Below, in pieces: positions 1 to 7,077 of a DNA stretch of 12,499 bases. Origin of the DNA: JAZGHN01 sp964496725. GTDB taxonomy: Bacteria > Chloroflexota > Dehalococcoidia > Dehalococcoidales > E44-bin46. The notes under the pieces were generated by a model, which was not told the origin of the DNA, did not search any database, and worked only from the letters and a program-made list of their open reading frames with translations. Position 1 is the first letter of the stretch. The number at the start of each line of letters is the position of its first letter. The translations under genes were made by a program, and so were the position numbers. The stretch is taken from positions 1-12,499 of the forward strand of contig CAZCAS010000035.1 in assembly GCA_964496725.1 (NCBI GenBank), read 5' to 3'.

Positions 1-2277
1 GTGAATGGAGGTGAACTTGTCCTTCTCAACAAGGCGGCTGCTAATGATAATAGCATCCTCGAAGTTATACCCTTCCCAACTCATAAAAGCGCACAGAACA
101 TTCTGACCTAAAGCCAGCTCTCCCTGGTCAGTGGCTGAACTGTCAACTAAGATCTGCCCCGGCTCTACTCGGTCACCTTTCTTTACCACCGGGCGCTGGT
201 TGATGCAGGTGCCCTGATTGGTGCGTACAAACTTCATCAAGGGATATATATCCTCATCGCCGTTGTCTTTAGTAACCACCACCTGTGAGTTGGTGGCTGA
301 TGTTACCACTCCGGCATTTTGGGCTAGAAGCACCTGCCCACTATACCTGGCGGCTTCTGCCTCCATGCCGGTGGCTACTAATGGTGCTTCGGGACGGAGC
401 AGAGGCACTGCTTGCCGTTGCATGTTAGAGCCCATCAGGGCGCGATTAGCGTCGTTATGTTCCAGGAAAGGTATGAGTGCCGTAGCCACACTGACTATCT
501 GCTTGGGTGACACATCCATTAATTGGATTTTAGCTGGTGCCTCCAAGAGGTAACGGTCACCGTGTCTGACCTCAACCCTTTCCTCAGTAAATTGACTATT
601 TTCATCAAGCTTGGCGTTAGCCTGGGCGATAGTATAGTCCTCTTCCTGCTCGGCGGTCAGGTAGATGATCTCACTGGAGACGAATGGCACCACTGGTATC
701 TTTTTGACTGACAGGCGGGATAGTTTGGTGGCGAGCTCGGTGGTGATAGCAGTTCCTGCTTCTACTATAGTGTTGCCCTTTTTATTGGCCACTGCTTCTC
801 TGGTTGTCTTGCCCACCAGCTTATCGTGGCTGTTATCTACTTCGGCGATAACCTTACGGTACGGGGTTTCAATAAAGCCGTATTGATTAATTCGGCTATA
901 GGTGGCTAGAGAACCGATGAGACCGATATTAGGTCCCTCCGGGGTCTCGATGGGGCAGATCCTACCATAGTGGGAGAAGTGGACATCGCGAACCTCAAAC
1001 CCAGCGCGTTCTCGAGATAGCCCTCCTGGTCCTATTGCTGATAGGCGCCGCTTGTGGGTTAGCTCGGCCAACGGGTTAGTCTGGTCCATAAATTGTGACA
1101 GCTGTGAGCTACCGAAGAACTCTCTGACGGATGCCACTACAGGGCGGATGTTGACCAGTGTGCTGGGAGAGACCGCTTCAGTACTGATGATGCTCATACG
1201 CTCCCTGACTACTCGCTCCAGCCGTAATAAACCGATGCGAATCTGATTTTGCATTAACTCACCAACAGTGCATACCCGTCGATTTCCCAGGTGATCAATA
1301 TCGTCGGCATTGTCCGCATCGTTGTTAATCATGATAATGTGCCTCACTATCTCCACAATGTCTTCCTCACTTAGAGCCCGGTTCTCCTTGCCGGGGTCGA
1401 GGCCTAATCGCTTGTTGAGCTTGTAGCGACCTACATCGCCCATATCGTAACGTTGCGGGTCAAAGAACAGGCTCTTTATTAGTTTTTGGGCGTTCTCAAT
1501 AGTGAGAGGGTCGCCAGGGCGTAACCTTTTATAGATAGTGAGCAAGGCATCGGTCCGGTTCTGCACTAAGGGATCACGCTCTATAGTTGCCTTGATAAAT
1601 TGATGTTCATCGGAATTATCATCTTCGGCAAATAGGTTGAGTAACTCCTCATCACTACCATAACCGATGGCACGCAGAACCGTAGTAATAGGAATCTTCC
1701 GTTTGCCGTCTATCTTGGCTGAGATTATATCCCGGTTGCTGGTTTCGAATTCCAGCCAAGCCCCACGGGTAGGAATTAGCTTGGCGTGGCAAAGGGGACG
1801 ACCACTGGCAGCGTCTTCTTCGATGGTGAAATAGACGCCAGGTGAGCGTAGCAACTGGCTTACTACTACCCGTTCTGCTCCGCTGGTGATAAAAGTGCCT
1901 TTAGCCGTCATCATGGGGATATTGCTGAAAAACAGCTCTTGTTCTTTGATCTCCCCGGTTGCTTTAACCAGCAGCTTGGCGTTGACATAAAGGGGGGCAG
2001 AGTAGGTCAAGTCCCGTTGGCGGCACTCTTGTTCAGAGTAACGGGGGTCGCGGAACTCGTAGTTTATAAAGCTAAGCTCCAGCCTGTTTTCGGTGAAGTC
2101 TTTGATGGGGGATATCTCCTCCAGCAGTTGCTTTAGTCCCTCCTCCTGAAACCAGCGGAATGATTCTATTTGAACTTCAATCAGATTAGGGACATCGAGT
2201 ATCTGGGGTAACTTGGCATAAGATTTTCTGGGAACAACGGGCATTTCTTTCTCGGCATGCGGCAACGTAGGCACCAT
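1..2277 (-). CDS. rpoB: RNA polymerase beta subunit, N-terminal 759 codons (gene continues past the left edge)
   Basis: This is the beta subunit of the core RNA polymerase, which forms one side of the active-centre cleft and the rifampicin pocket. Reading leftward from ATG 2277, the frame is open for exactly 759 codons to base 1, so the C-terminal part lies outside. Landmarks seen: the early segment FRWFQEEGLKQLL, the block SQLLRSPGVYF, the fork/rifampicin region GSSQLSQFMDQ...THKRR at residues 389-420 (bases 1018-1113), then CPIETPEGPNIGLIGSLA, and near the edge NFEDAIIISSRLVEKDKFTSIH. The rifampicin-contact positions keep the usual sensitive residues: D398, H408 and S413. The start is chosen from an AAGGAG at 2289-2294, 11 bases before the ATG. 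No rplJ-rplL lies upstream; the gene has its own promoter and diverges from yceD. Identification is secure from the protein motifs. Confidence 0.98.
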   Translation of the reverse strand, partial: MVPTLPHAEKEMPVVPRKSYAKLPQILDVPNLIEVQIESFRWFQEEGLKQLLEEISPIKDFTENRLELSFINYEFRDPRYSEQECRQRDLTYSAPLYVNAKLLVKATGEIKEQELFFSNIPMMTAKGTFITSGAERVVVSQLLRSPGVYFTIEEDAASGRPLCHAKLIPTRGAWLEFETSNRDIISAKIDGKRKIPITTVLRAIGYGSDEELLNLFAEDDNSDEHQFIKATIERDPLVQNRTDALLTIYKRLRPGDPLTIENAQKLIKSLFFDPQRYDMGDVGRYKLNKRLGLDPGKENRALSEEDIVEIVRHIIMINNDADNADDIDHLGNRRVCTVGELMQNQIRIGLLRLERVVRERMSIISTEAVSPSTLVNIRPVVASVREFFGSSQLSQFMDQTNPLAELTHKRRLSAIGPGGLSRERAGFEVRDVHFSHYGRICPIETPEGPNIGLIGSLATYSRINQYGFIETPYRKVIAEVDNSHDKLVGKTTREAVANKKGNTIVEAGTAITTELATKLSRLSVKKIPVVPFVSSEIIYLTAEQEEDYTIAQANAKLDENSQFTEERVEVRHGDRYLLEAPAKIQLMDVSPKQIVSVATALIPFLEHNDANRALMGSNMQRQAVPLLRPEAPLVATGMEAEAARYSGQVLLAQNAGVVTSATNSQVVVTKDNGDEDIYPLMKFVRTNQGTCINQRPVVKKGDRVEPGQILVDSSATDQGELALGQNVLCAFMSWEGYNFEDAIIISSRLVEKDKFTSIH

Positions 2278-2396
2278 GTTTAACACTACTCCTTAAATAA
2301 ATAAATGCGGCAACTTGCAATGCTAATCCGTCATAAAAACAGATGGCTGAGGAAATTGTAATGGGGTGAGAATTAAGCGCATAATTGCAAAGTTCA

Positions 2397-2425
2397 ATGT
2401 TATCACAAGTTTTAAAATTTGTCAA
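2397..2425 (-). promoter_or_regulatory. rpoB promoter
   Basis: On the minus strand a perfect -35 TTGACA (2425-2420) is followed, after a 17-base spacer, by TAACAT (2402-2397), which matches 4 of 6 consensus -10 bases. A TG one base before the -10 gives it an extended -10 form. Transcription would start near 2390 and leave an untranslated leader of about 113 bases before the rpoB ATG. I see no clear hairpin or riboswitch in that leader; its last part is AT-rich with a triple ATTT repeat just before the ribosome binding site. Predicted from sequence only. Confidence 0.7.
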
Positions 2426-2497
2426 GACCCCCGGCATGAAATTTTGGCTATACTCTTAAAATGGCGCCAGAGCTGGCAACGGCAAGTTTATTATCGC

Positions 2498-2528
2498 TTG
2501 ACACCACGTGTGGGGCTCTTGTTATAAT
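2498..2528 (+). promoter_or_regulatory. Promoter of the yceD-rpmF-fabK-fabD cluster
   Basis: Two perfect consensus hexamers, TTGACA at 2498-2503 and TATAAT at 2523-2528, are separated by 19 bases, which is one or two more than ideal. The start would be near 2535, leaving about 27 leader bases before the yceD ATG at 2562. It is back to back with the rpoB promoter, the two -35 boxes being about 70 bases apart. Confidence 0.75.
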
Positions 2529-2561
2529 AGTTTACTTTGTATTTAAGGGGTGAAGGTGGAC

Positions 2562-3104
2562 ATGGTGCGGATAAATGTATCTCAGCAGCTTAAGTCACCC
2601 GTAGGTTCAACACGAGACTATGATGTGGCTGAGGTTGTCGATATTTCTGGCGATAGCATGGTTGAGGGCAAGGTTACCTTGGTACATACTGACCGGGGTA
2701 TCTTGGCCAGGGCTAGGCTACGCACCACGGTTGAACTTACTTGTAGCCGCTGCTTGAGTTCATTTAGTTATCCTTTGCGGCTAAATTTTGAGGAAGAGTA
2801 TTTCCCGGTCACAGATGTAGTTAGCGGTGTTTCGTTGGCTTTGCCTGACGAGCCGGGAATTTTCACTATTGACGACCATCATATTCTTGATTTGACTGAG
2901 GCAATACGCCAGTATGCGTTACTGGCTATCCCGATGAAGCCGCTTTGCCGTGAGGGTTGTGTTGGGTTATGCTCTAATTGCGGGCGTAACCTTAACCGTG
3001 GGCCTTGTGAATGCCCTCCACAGGCTGACCCCCGCTGGTCTAAGCTAAATGAATTGGCTTCAGATAGTGGCGTGTTAGTAAATAAACGGAAGGAGGTGGA
3101 GTAG
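2562..3104 (+). CDS. yceD: YceD/DUF177 family protein
   Basis: A 180-residue DUF177 protein. The family (E. coli YceD, plant and bacterial relatives) is tied to 23S rRNA accumulation and is almost always encoded just before rpmF, as here. Seen in the sequence: the family opening MVRINVSQQLKSPVGSTRDY, a CxxC pair at C61/C64 (LTCSRCLSSF), and a C-terminal cysteine cluster C129, C133, C137, C140, C149, C151 in CREGCVGLCSNCGRNLN, probably metal binding. A GTG at 2550 is in frame, but the AAGGGG at 2545-2550 would run into it and the protein family begins at the ATG, so 2562 is preferred. The stop codon abuts the rpmF start and the rpmF ribosome binding site lies inside the last yceD codons, which implies coupled translation. 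The exact biochemical role is not established. Confidence 0.9.
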   Translation: MVRINVSQQLKSPVGSTRDYDVAEVVDISGDSMVEGKVTLVHTDRGILARARLRTTVELTCSRCLSSFSYPLRLNFEEEYFPVTDVVSGVSLALPDEPGIFTIDDHHILDLTEAIRQYALLAIPMKPLCREGCVGLCSNCGRNLNRGPCECPPQADPRWSKLNELASDSGVLVNKRKEVE

Positions 3105-3305
3105 GTGGGGGCTTTACCCAAAAGAAAATGTGCTAAGGCTCGTCAGGGTAAGAGGCGCAGTCATCTCCGACTTTCCCCTCCTCCCTTGGACTATTGCCCT
3201 CAATGTAATAGTCCTAAATTACCCCATCATGTCTGCCCTACCTGTGGAAGCTATAATGGCAGGGAAGTCATTGAAATTAAGAGCCCGAAAAAGAAAGAAA
3301 GCTAA
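3105..3305 (+). CDS. rpmF: 50S ribosomal protein L32 (zinc-ribbon form)
   Basis: A 66-residue structural protein of the large ribosomal subunit. The N-terminal GALPKRKCAKARQGKRRSH is the typical L32 rRNA-binding arm. C31-x2-C34-x9-C44-x2-C47 (CPQC...CPTC) is an intact zinc ribbon, so this is the zinc-dependent version; it would be a zinc store. The C-terminus is a lysine-rich tail slightly longer than in many relatives. It starts with GTG immediately after the yceD TAG, served by an AAGGAGGTGG at 3090-3099 within yceD. fabK follows after 14 bases. plsX, which commonly follows rpmF in other bacteria, is absent here. Confidence 0.96.
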   Translation: MGALPKRKCAKARQGKRRSHLRLSPPPLDYCPQCNSPKLPHHVCPTCGSYNGREVIEIKSPKKKES

Positions 3306-3319
3306 AGGGGGGCTATTGT

Positions 3320-4267
3320 ATGCTCAGAACTGCTATTTGTGACCTTTTTGACATCAAGTATCCCATTATTCAGGGGGGAATGGCTCATGTGGCCACGGCT
3401 GAGCTTGTCTCAGCCGTCTCTAATGCTGGTGGATTAGGTATTATTGGTGCTGGCGCTGCTGAAGCGGATTGGGTAAGAGAGCAGATACATCTGACCCGGC
3501 AGAAGACGGATAAACCCTTTGGGGTAAATATTCTGCTGATATCGCCCTTTGCCGAGCAGGTTATAGAGGTGGTGCTGGAGGAAAGGGTGGCTGTGGTTAC
3601 TACTGGCGCTGGTAATCCTGGTTCTTACATCCCTAAATTTAAGGAGGTGGGGATAAAGGTGATGCCAGTGGTAGCCAGTGTTGCTTTGGCCAGGCGCCTG
3701 GAACGGTATGGCGCCGATGTCTTTGTAGCTGAGGGTATGGAGTCGGGGGGTGAGATAGGACAAATCACAACCATGCCTTTAGTACCTCAGGTGGTTGATA
3801 GTGTTAAGGTGCCGGTGGTGGCGGCTGGTGGTATCGCTGATGGGCGGGGTTTGGTGGCGGCTCTGGCGCTGGGGGCTCAGGGTGTTCAGATGGGAACACG
3901 CTTTGTCACTAGCGAAGAGTGCATCGCTCACCCTGCTTACAAACAGGCTGTCTTGGATGCCAGCGACCGCTCCACAGTTATCTCAGGTCAGAGCACCGGT
4001 TACCCTATGCGTGCTCTGGAGAATAAGCTGATTCATGAATTTTGGGAGAAGGAGAAAGCTGGCGTCTCTATAGAGGAGCTTATGGAACTTGGGGTGGGGA
4101 AAGTGCGCTTGGGCTTGATTCAGGGCGACCTTGATAATGGCACACTCTTGGCAGGTCAGATTTCAGGGATGATAAGAGAGATTAAACCGGTCAAGGTTAT
4201 TATAGAGGGGATGGTGGCTGAAGCCGAGGCAATAATTGGTCAACTTAAGAATTCTGTAGAGGGGTGA
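3320..4267 (+). CDS. fabK: Enoyl-ACP reductase II (FMN-dependent), FabK type
   Basis: A 315-residue TIM-barrel flavoprotein of the FabK/nitronate monooxygenase superfamily. FabK reduces trans-2-enoyl-ACP with NAD(P)H in the last step of each fatty acid elongation cycle, in the cytoplasm. Seen: IKYPIIQGGMAHVATAELV at the N-terminus, NAGGLGIIGAG (35-45), KPFGVNILL, the AEGMESGG loop (137-144), VPVVAAGGIADGRG (164-177) and GAQGVQMGTRFVTSEE (186-200) with the phosphate-binding glycines. Length and order fit FabK. Its position directly before fabD and close to acpP favours enoyl reductase over nitronate monooxygenase. Odd point: residue 145 is Glu (GAG, 3752-3754) where FabK proteins normally read SGGHIG with an active-site His; the chemistry may therefore differ. 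An AAGGGGGG before ATG 3320 is the ribosome binding site. Confidence 0.87.
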   Translation: MLRTAICDLFDIKYPIIQGGMAHVATAELVSAVSNAGGLGIIGAGAAEADWVREQIHLTRQKTDKPFGVNILLISPFAEQVIEVVLEERVAVVTTGAGNPGSYIPKFKEVGIKVMPVVASVALARRLERYGADVFVAEGMESGGEIGQITTMPLVPQVVDSVKVPVVAAGGIADGRGLVAALALGAQGVQMGTRFVTSEECIAHPAYKQAVLDASDRSTVISGQSTGYPMRALENKLIHEFWEKEKAGVSIEELMELGVGKVRLGLIQGDLDNGTLLAGQISGMIREIKPVKVIIEGMVAEAEAIIGQLKNSVEG

Positions 4268-4282
4268 GTTGAAGCTGAACTG

Positions 4283-5224
4283 ATGAAGGTGGCTTATATT
4301 TTCCCGGGGCAGGGTTCTCAAAAGGTGGGGATGGGGCGTGACCTCTATGATAATTTTGCCTCAGCTAGGGCAGTCTTTGAACAGGCTGACGAGGCTTTGG
4401 GGTTCCCTCTCTCCCGCTTATGCTTTGAAGGTCCGGAGGATGAACTCCGCCAGACCGTCAATGCTCAGCCAGCTTTGGTAGTGGTGAGTTATGCTTGCCT
4501 GATAGCTGCTGCTGAGGTGAGTGGCAGCAGATTACCATCTCCTGCCTTTGTTGCTGGTCATAGCCTGGGTGAATATACCGCACTGGCGGCAGCCAGAGTG
4601 CTCGATTTTACTGCCGTTGTTTCTCTGGTACGGGAGAGGGGGCGGTTAATGTATGAAGCCGGTCTTAAGAAGCCCGGGGGCATGGTGGCAGTAATTGGGC
4701 TTGATGAGGCTTCATTATCTGAGGTGTGTTCCCAGACAAATACCTATATCGCTAACTTCAATTGCCCTGGTCAATTGGTGATCAGTGGCGCGAAGAGGGA
4801 TTTAACACAGGCCGCAGACCTGGCTCGGGCCAGGGGTGCCCAGAGGGTTATCCCTTTACGGGTAAGTGGCGCTTTTCATACCCCGTTAATGCAATCCGCC
4901 TGCGATGGCCTTTCAGAGATTATAGCCACGCTTTCTTTCCAGCAACCTGTCGTTCCTATTGTAGCCAACACTACTGCTCAGCCGGTGACCGGTGTGAAGC
5001 AGGTGAAAGCAGAGCTACTTACCCAGTTGTGCCAGGGTATTCAGTGGCAGCGCTCTATCGAGTGTATGATAAACGAGGGGGTAACTACCTTTATCGAGAT
5101 TGGACCGGGGGAGGTGCTTAGTGGTCTGCTTAAGCGGATAAATAGAGAGGCTAAAACAGTGAATATAGGCGGTGCGGATGCCGTTATGAATTTGGCCAAT
5201 CTATTCTCCTCCGTGGAGGAATGA
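4283..5224 (+). CDS. fabD: Malonyl-CoA:ACP transacylase
   Basis: A 313-residue enzyme that moves malonyl from CoA to the acyl carrier protein, supplying the extender unit of fatty acid synthesis. Seen: the N-terminal oxyanion loop FPGQGSQ (7-13), nucleophile elbow GHSLGE with Ser94, the substrate arginine in RERG (R119), catalytic His199 in GAFHTPLM, and the C-terminal IEIGPGEVLSGLLKR. Length is standard for FabD and all catalytic residues are present. It follows fabK by 15 bases; no strong ribosome binding site is visible right before ATG 4283 (the GGGGTGAG at 4260-4267 is somewhat far), so translation may be coupled to fabK. Its TGA overlaps the start of the next gene. The substrate carrier is presumably AcpP, encoded about 0.9 kb downstream. 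Confidence 0.96.
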   Translation: MKVAYIFPGQGSQKVGMGRDLYDNFASARAVFEQADEALGFPLSRLCFEGPEDELRQTVNAQPALVVVSYACLIAAAEVSGSRLPSPAFVAGHSLGEYTALAAARVLDFTAVVSLVRERGRLMYEAGLKKPGGMVAVIGLDEASLSEVCSQTNTYIANFNCPGQLVISGAKRDLTQAADLARARGAQRVIPLRVSGAFHTPLMQSACDGLSEIIATLSFQQPVVPIVANTTAQPVTGVKQVKAELLTQLCQGIQWQRSIECMINEGVTTFIEIGPGEVLSGLLKRINREAKTVNIGGADAVMNLANLFSSVEE

Positions 5225-5571
5225 TGAACAGCACCATTGACTCTTATCAATTTGGGCTGGTCTCGGTTGACGGCAAGCAATATACCTCAGATGTAATCAT
5301 TTTCCCCGATAGGGTTAAGGATAACTGGTGGAGGAGGGGTGGTCACCAGCTGTGCCTTGACGATATAGCTGAGGCTATGATGGCAAAGCCTGAAGTGCTG
5401 ATAGTGGGTACCGGGGCATCGGGGGTGATGAAGGTGTTGCCTGAGGTGCAGCAGGCTGCTGATGCCCGGCACATTAAACTTATTGTGGAGACTACGGATA
5501 GGGCTTGCCGCACATACAATCAGCTTTCCTGTTCTCATAGAGCGGTAGCTGCTCTTCACCTTACCTGCTGA
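5224..5571 (+). CDS. AAMDC/Mth938-like (DUF498) domain protein
   Basis: A 115-residue single-domain protein of the Mth938/Xcc1710/AAMDC family, whose structures are known but whose function is not settled. Seen: the family opening IDSYQFGLVSVDGKQYTSDVI, the strongly conserved IFPDRVKDNWWRRGGH, VLIVGTGASGVMKV in the middle (a glycine-rich turn typical of the family) and the C-terminal AVAALHLTC. The whole domain is present. Two ATGs stand in tandem at 5221 and 5224; the GGAGGA at 5215-5220 is too close for the first, so 5224 is preferred, though the difference is one residue. The start overlaps the fabD stop, implying coupling to fabD and perhaps a link to fatty acid metabolism; that link is inference. 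No membrane segment or signal peptide. Confidence 0.85.
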   Translation: MNSTIDSYQFGLVSVDGKQYTSDVIIFPDRVKDNWWRRGGHQLCLDDIAEAMMAKPEVLIVGTGASGVMKVLPEVQQAADARHIKLIVETTDRACRTYNQLSCSHRAVAALHLTC

Positions 5572-5601
5572 CTAAAAGGTGCCAGCCGAGAGTAACCAGG
5601 A

Positions 5602-5631
5602 TTGACCTCCCAATTGTTCATTTGCTAAACT
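5602..5631 (+). promoter_or_regulatory. Candidate promoter for nusB-acpP-HAD-HAD
   Basis: TTGACC (5602-5607, 5 of 6 consensus) and TAAACT (5626-5631, 4 of 6) are 18 bases apart, and TG at 5623-5624 gives an extended -10. The start would be near 5638, about 32 bases before the nusB ATG. This lies in the only sizeable gap (5572-5669) of the rightward cluster. Read-through from fabD is also possible because I see no terminator in the gap. Confidence 0.45.
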
Positions 5632-5669
5632 CAGTTGGACTTTACTTTGGCTAGGTTGGGAGATAAACT

Positions 5670-6080
5670 ATGACCGGAGCGCGGCACAAGGCGAGAGAGC
5701 TAGCTCTGCAAGTGCTTTATGAGATTGATTGTGCAGGGCATAAAGCTGAGGGGGCGACAGCCCGCCTTCTAGCTAACCAGAAGTTGTCTCAGGAAAATAG
5801 TGCCTTCATTCGCGAACTGGTCGACGGGGTTATCCGTAACAAGGATGGGATTGACCGTCATATTCAAGGCTTTGCCCCCGCTTGGCCTATAGAACAAATA
5901 TCGCTGGTCGATAGGAACATTCTCAGGCTTGCCATATTCGAGGTCTTGTTTGATAATAAGACACCGATTAAGGTAGCTATAAATGAGGCGGTGGAGCTGG
6001 CTAAGAGATTTGGCACCGATAGCTCGTCAAAGTTTGTTAACGGTGTCTTAGGTTCGGTTAGCGCTCTAGCCAATAGATAG
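5670..6080 (+). CDS. nusB: Transcription antitermination factor NusB
   Basis: A 136-residue all-helical RNA-binding protein that, with NusE/S10, recognises boxA in rRNA leaders and keeps RNA polymerase elongating through rRNA operons. Seen: the basic start ARHKARELALQVLYEID (4-20), LVDGVIRNKDGIDRHI (50-65), WPIEQISLVDRNILRLAIFE (72-91), the signature PIKVAINEAVELAKRFGTDSS (98-118) and the C-terminal KFVNGVLGSV. Length matches family members. A GGGAG at 5658-5662 precedes ATG 5670 by seven bases. It sits 26 bases before acpP. With rpoB, yceD and rpmF close by, the region groups transcription and ribosome functions with fatty acid synthesis, a growth-rate theme. Confidence 0.95.
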   Translation: MTGARHKARELALQVLYEIDCAGHKAEGATARLLANQKLSQENSAFIRELVDGVIRNKDGIDRHIQGFAPAWPIEQISLVDRNILRLAIFEVLFDNKTPIKVAINEAVELAKRFGTDSSSKFVNGVLGSVSALANR

Positions 6081-6106
6081 AGAGCTTTTAGGAGGAGCGG
6101 AAGAAA

Positions 6107-6367
6107 TTGGCAACCATTTTTGACCGAGTGAAGAGCGTAGTTGTTGAGCAGTTAGGGGTAGATGAAGAGGATGTGGTGCCCACGGCTAGCTTTGTTGATG
6201 ACCTGGGTGCCGATTCTCTGGATCTGGTGGAACTGAGAATATCTTTGGAAGAAGAGTTTAGCACCCATTCCCATCAGATTGAGATACCAGAGGACGATGC
6301 TGAAGATATGATGACGGTCCAGGACGCGGTCGATTATCTTATAGATTTGGGCATTGAAGATGAGTAG
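6107..6367 (+). CDS. acpP: Acyl carrier protein with a loop insertion
   Basis: An 86-residue acyl carrier protein. Ser37 in DDLGADSLDLVEL is the attachment site for 4'-phosphopantetheine, on which acyl chains grow during fatty acid synthesis. Four-helix layout: helix I 2-16, DSL helix II 36-51, helix III near 62-67 (PEDDAEDM) and helix IV 70-81. Compared with E. coli AcpP, the joint between helix II and the EIP turn has about five extra residues, S52-Q57 (STHSHQ, bases 6260-6277), and helix II reads LVELRISLEEEF with Arg44 in place of the common hydrophobic residue. The start is TTG at 6107, supported by a strong AGGAGG at 6090-6095 and by the normal ACP opening. Location near fabK and fabD makes it the probable fatty acid carrier, but the insertion leaves open a specialised partner. 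Confidence 0.93.
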   Translation: MATIFDRVKSVVVEQLGVDEEDVVPTASFVDDLGADSLDLVELRISLEEEFSTHSHQIEIPEDDAEDMMTVQDAVDYLIDLGIEDE

Positions 6368-6379
6368 CTGGAAGGCGAT

Positions 6380-7057
6380 ATGATTAAAGCGGTATTCTTT
6401 GATTGGTTAAATACCATAGCCCACCCCAAACCAGACAGACATGAATTATTCTCTCAAGTTGCCCAGGAGTTGGGCATTGTACTATCCCCGCAGGTGTTAA
6501 TAAAGGCTATCCATGTAGCTGAGAGTAAGGTGCCGGCGGGTGCCCCACCGAGGTGGAGCGAGGGCAAGGATGAAGCCCCTTTTATCCGCTATCAGGAGGT
6601 GTTAGCGGCTGGGTTAGGGATGAGCCTACCGCGGGAGACGATGCTGGAATTTACCAGGCGGATAAGTCGTGTGGTTAAGGGTGGTGGCTTAAGCTGGGTT
6701 CTCTACGATGATGTATTGCCTACGGTAAAGATATTAAAAAAGCGAGGCTTGATTTTAGGTTTGATCTCCAATCTCATCGCGGGCAAAGTTGGCGCGGAGT
6801 CTTACCTGAGTTTCATCGTTACTGCTAAAGAGATCGGGGCGGATAAGCCCCAGCCGCCTATCTTCCTGGCAGCATTAGAGCGGGCTGGGGTAGCTGCCTC
6901 TGAGGCGGTTTATGTTGGCGACCAGTATGAAACCGATGTAGTTGGTGCTAGGGGGGTAGGCATTAATCCCATTCTTATCGACCGCTATGATTTAATGCCT
7001 GAAGTTACTGACTGTCCGCGAATTCACAGCTTGTCTGAGGTGGTAGAGTATATTTAA
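6380..7057 (+). CDS. HAD-superfamily hydrolase, first tandem copy
   Basis: A 225-residue HAD-like protein with a helical cap between motifs I and II. Motif I is VFFDWLNT (nucleophile Asp8) with Leu10 where phosphatases carry the acid/base Asp; motif II Ser130 (GLISN); motif III Lys156 (ADKPQPP); motif IV GDQYETD with Asp181 and Asp186. Substrate unknown; the missing second Asp makes ordinary phosphatase activity doubtful and resembles HAD members with other chemistry. Next to motif II it is six residues shorter than its neighbour (bases around 6770-6800), losing most of the helix that follows the Ser. It starts 12 bases after acpP with GGAAGG as ribosome binding site. Its closest visible relative is the next gene, a tandem duplicate. 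A housecleaning or phosphotransfer role is possible; I cannot assign one. Confidence 0.85.
   Translation: MIKAVFFDWLNTIAHPKPDRHELFSQVAQELGIVLSPQVLIKAIHVAESKVPAGAPPRWSEGKDEAPFIRYQEVLAAGLGMSLPRETMLEFTRRISRVVKGGGLSWVLYDDVLPTVKILKKRGLILGLISNLIAGKVGAESYLSFIVTAKEIGADKPQPPIFLAALERAGVAASEAVYVGDQYETDVVGARGVGINPILIDRYDLMPEVTDCPRIHSLSEVVEYI
6872..6930 (+). repeat. 59-base identical block in HAD copy one (pairs with 7582-7640)
   Basis: These 59 bases, coding for ALERAGVAASEAVYVGDQY, are identical to 7582-7640 in the second HAD gene at an offset of 710. A further identical run of 36 bases is 7009-7044 against 7719-7754. The N-terminal halves of the two genes are much more different. The pattern fits gene conversion or strong selection on motif IV. 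Confidence 0.9.
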
Positions 7058-7077
7058 CGCTGGTGGGAGGTATTGCC

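Noticed and set aside
1018..1113. Possible rifampicin-resistance substitutions in RpoB
   Set aside because: The cluster has the usual sensitive residues (D398, H408, S413); the few differences from E. coli (T400, A404, L406, I415) are at variable or conservative positions.
2278..2390. Riboswitch or ribosomal-protein leader in the rpoB 5' untranslated region
   Set aside because: No long complementary arms or known leader motif could be seen; the region is mainly AT-rich.
2186..2437. Minus-strand open frame spanning the rpoB start and leader
   Set aside because: It overlaps the rpoB N-terminus in another frame, has no family resemblance and covers the rpoB promoter.
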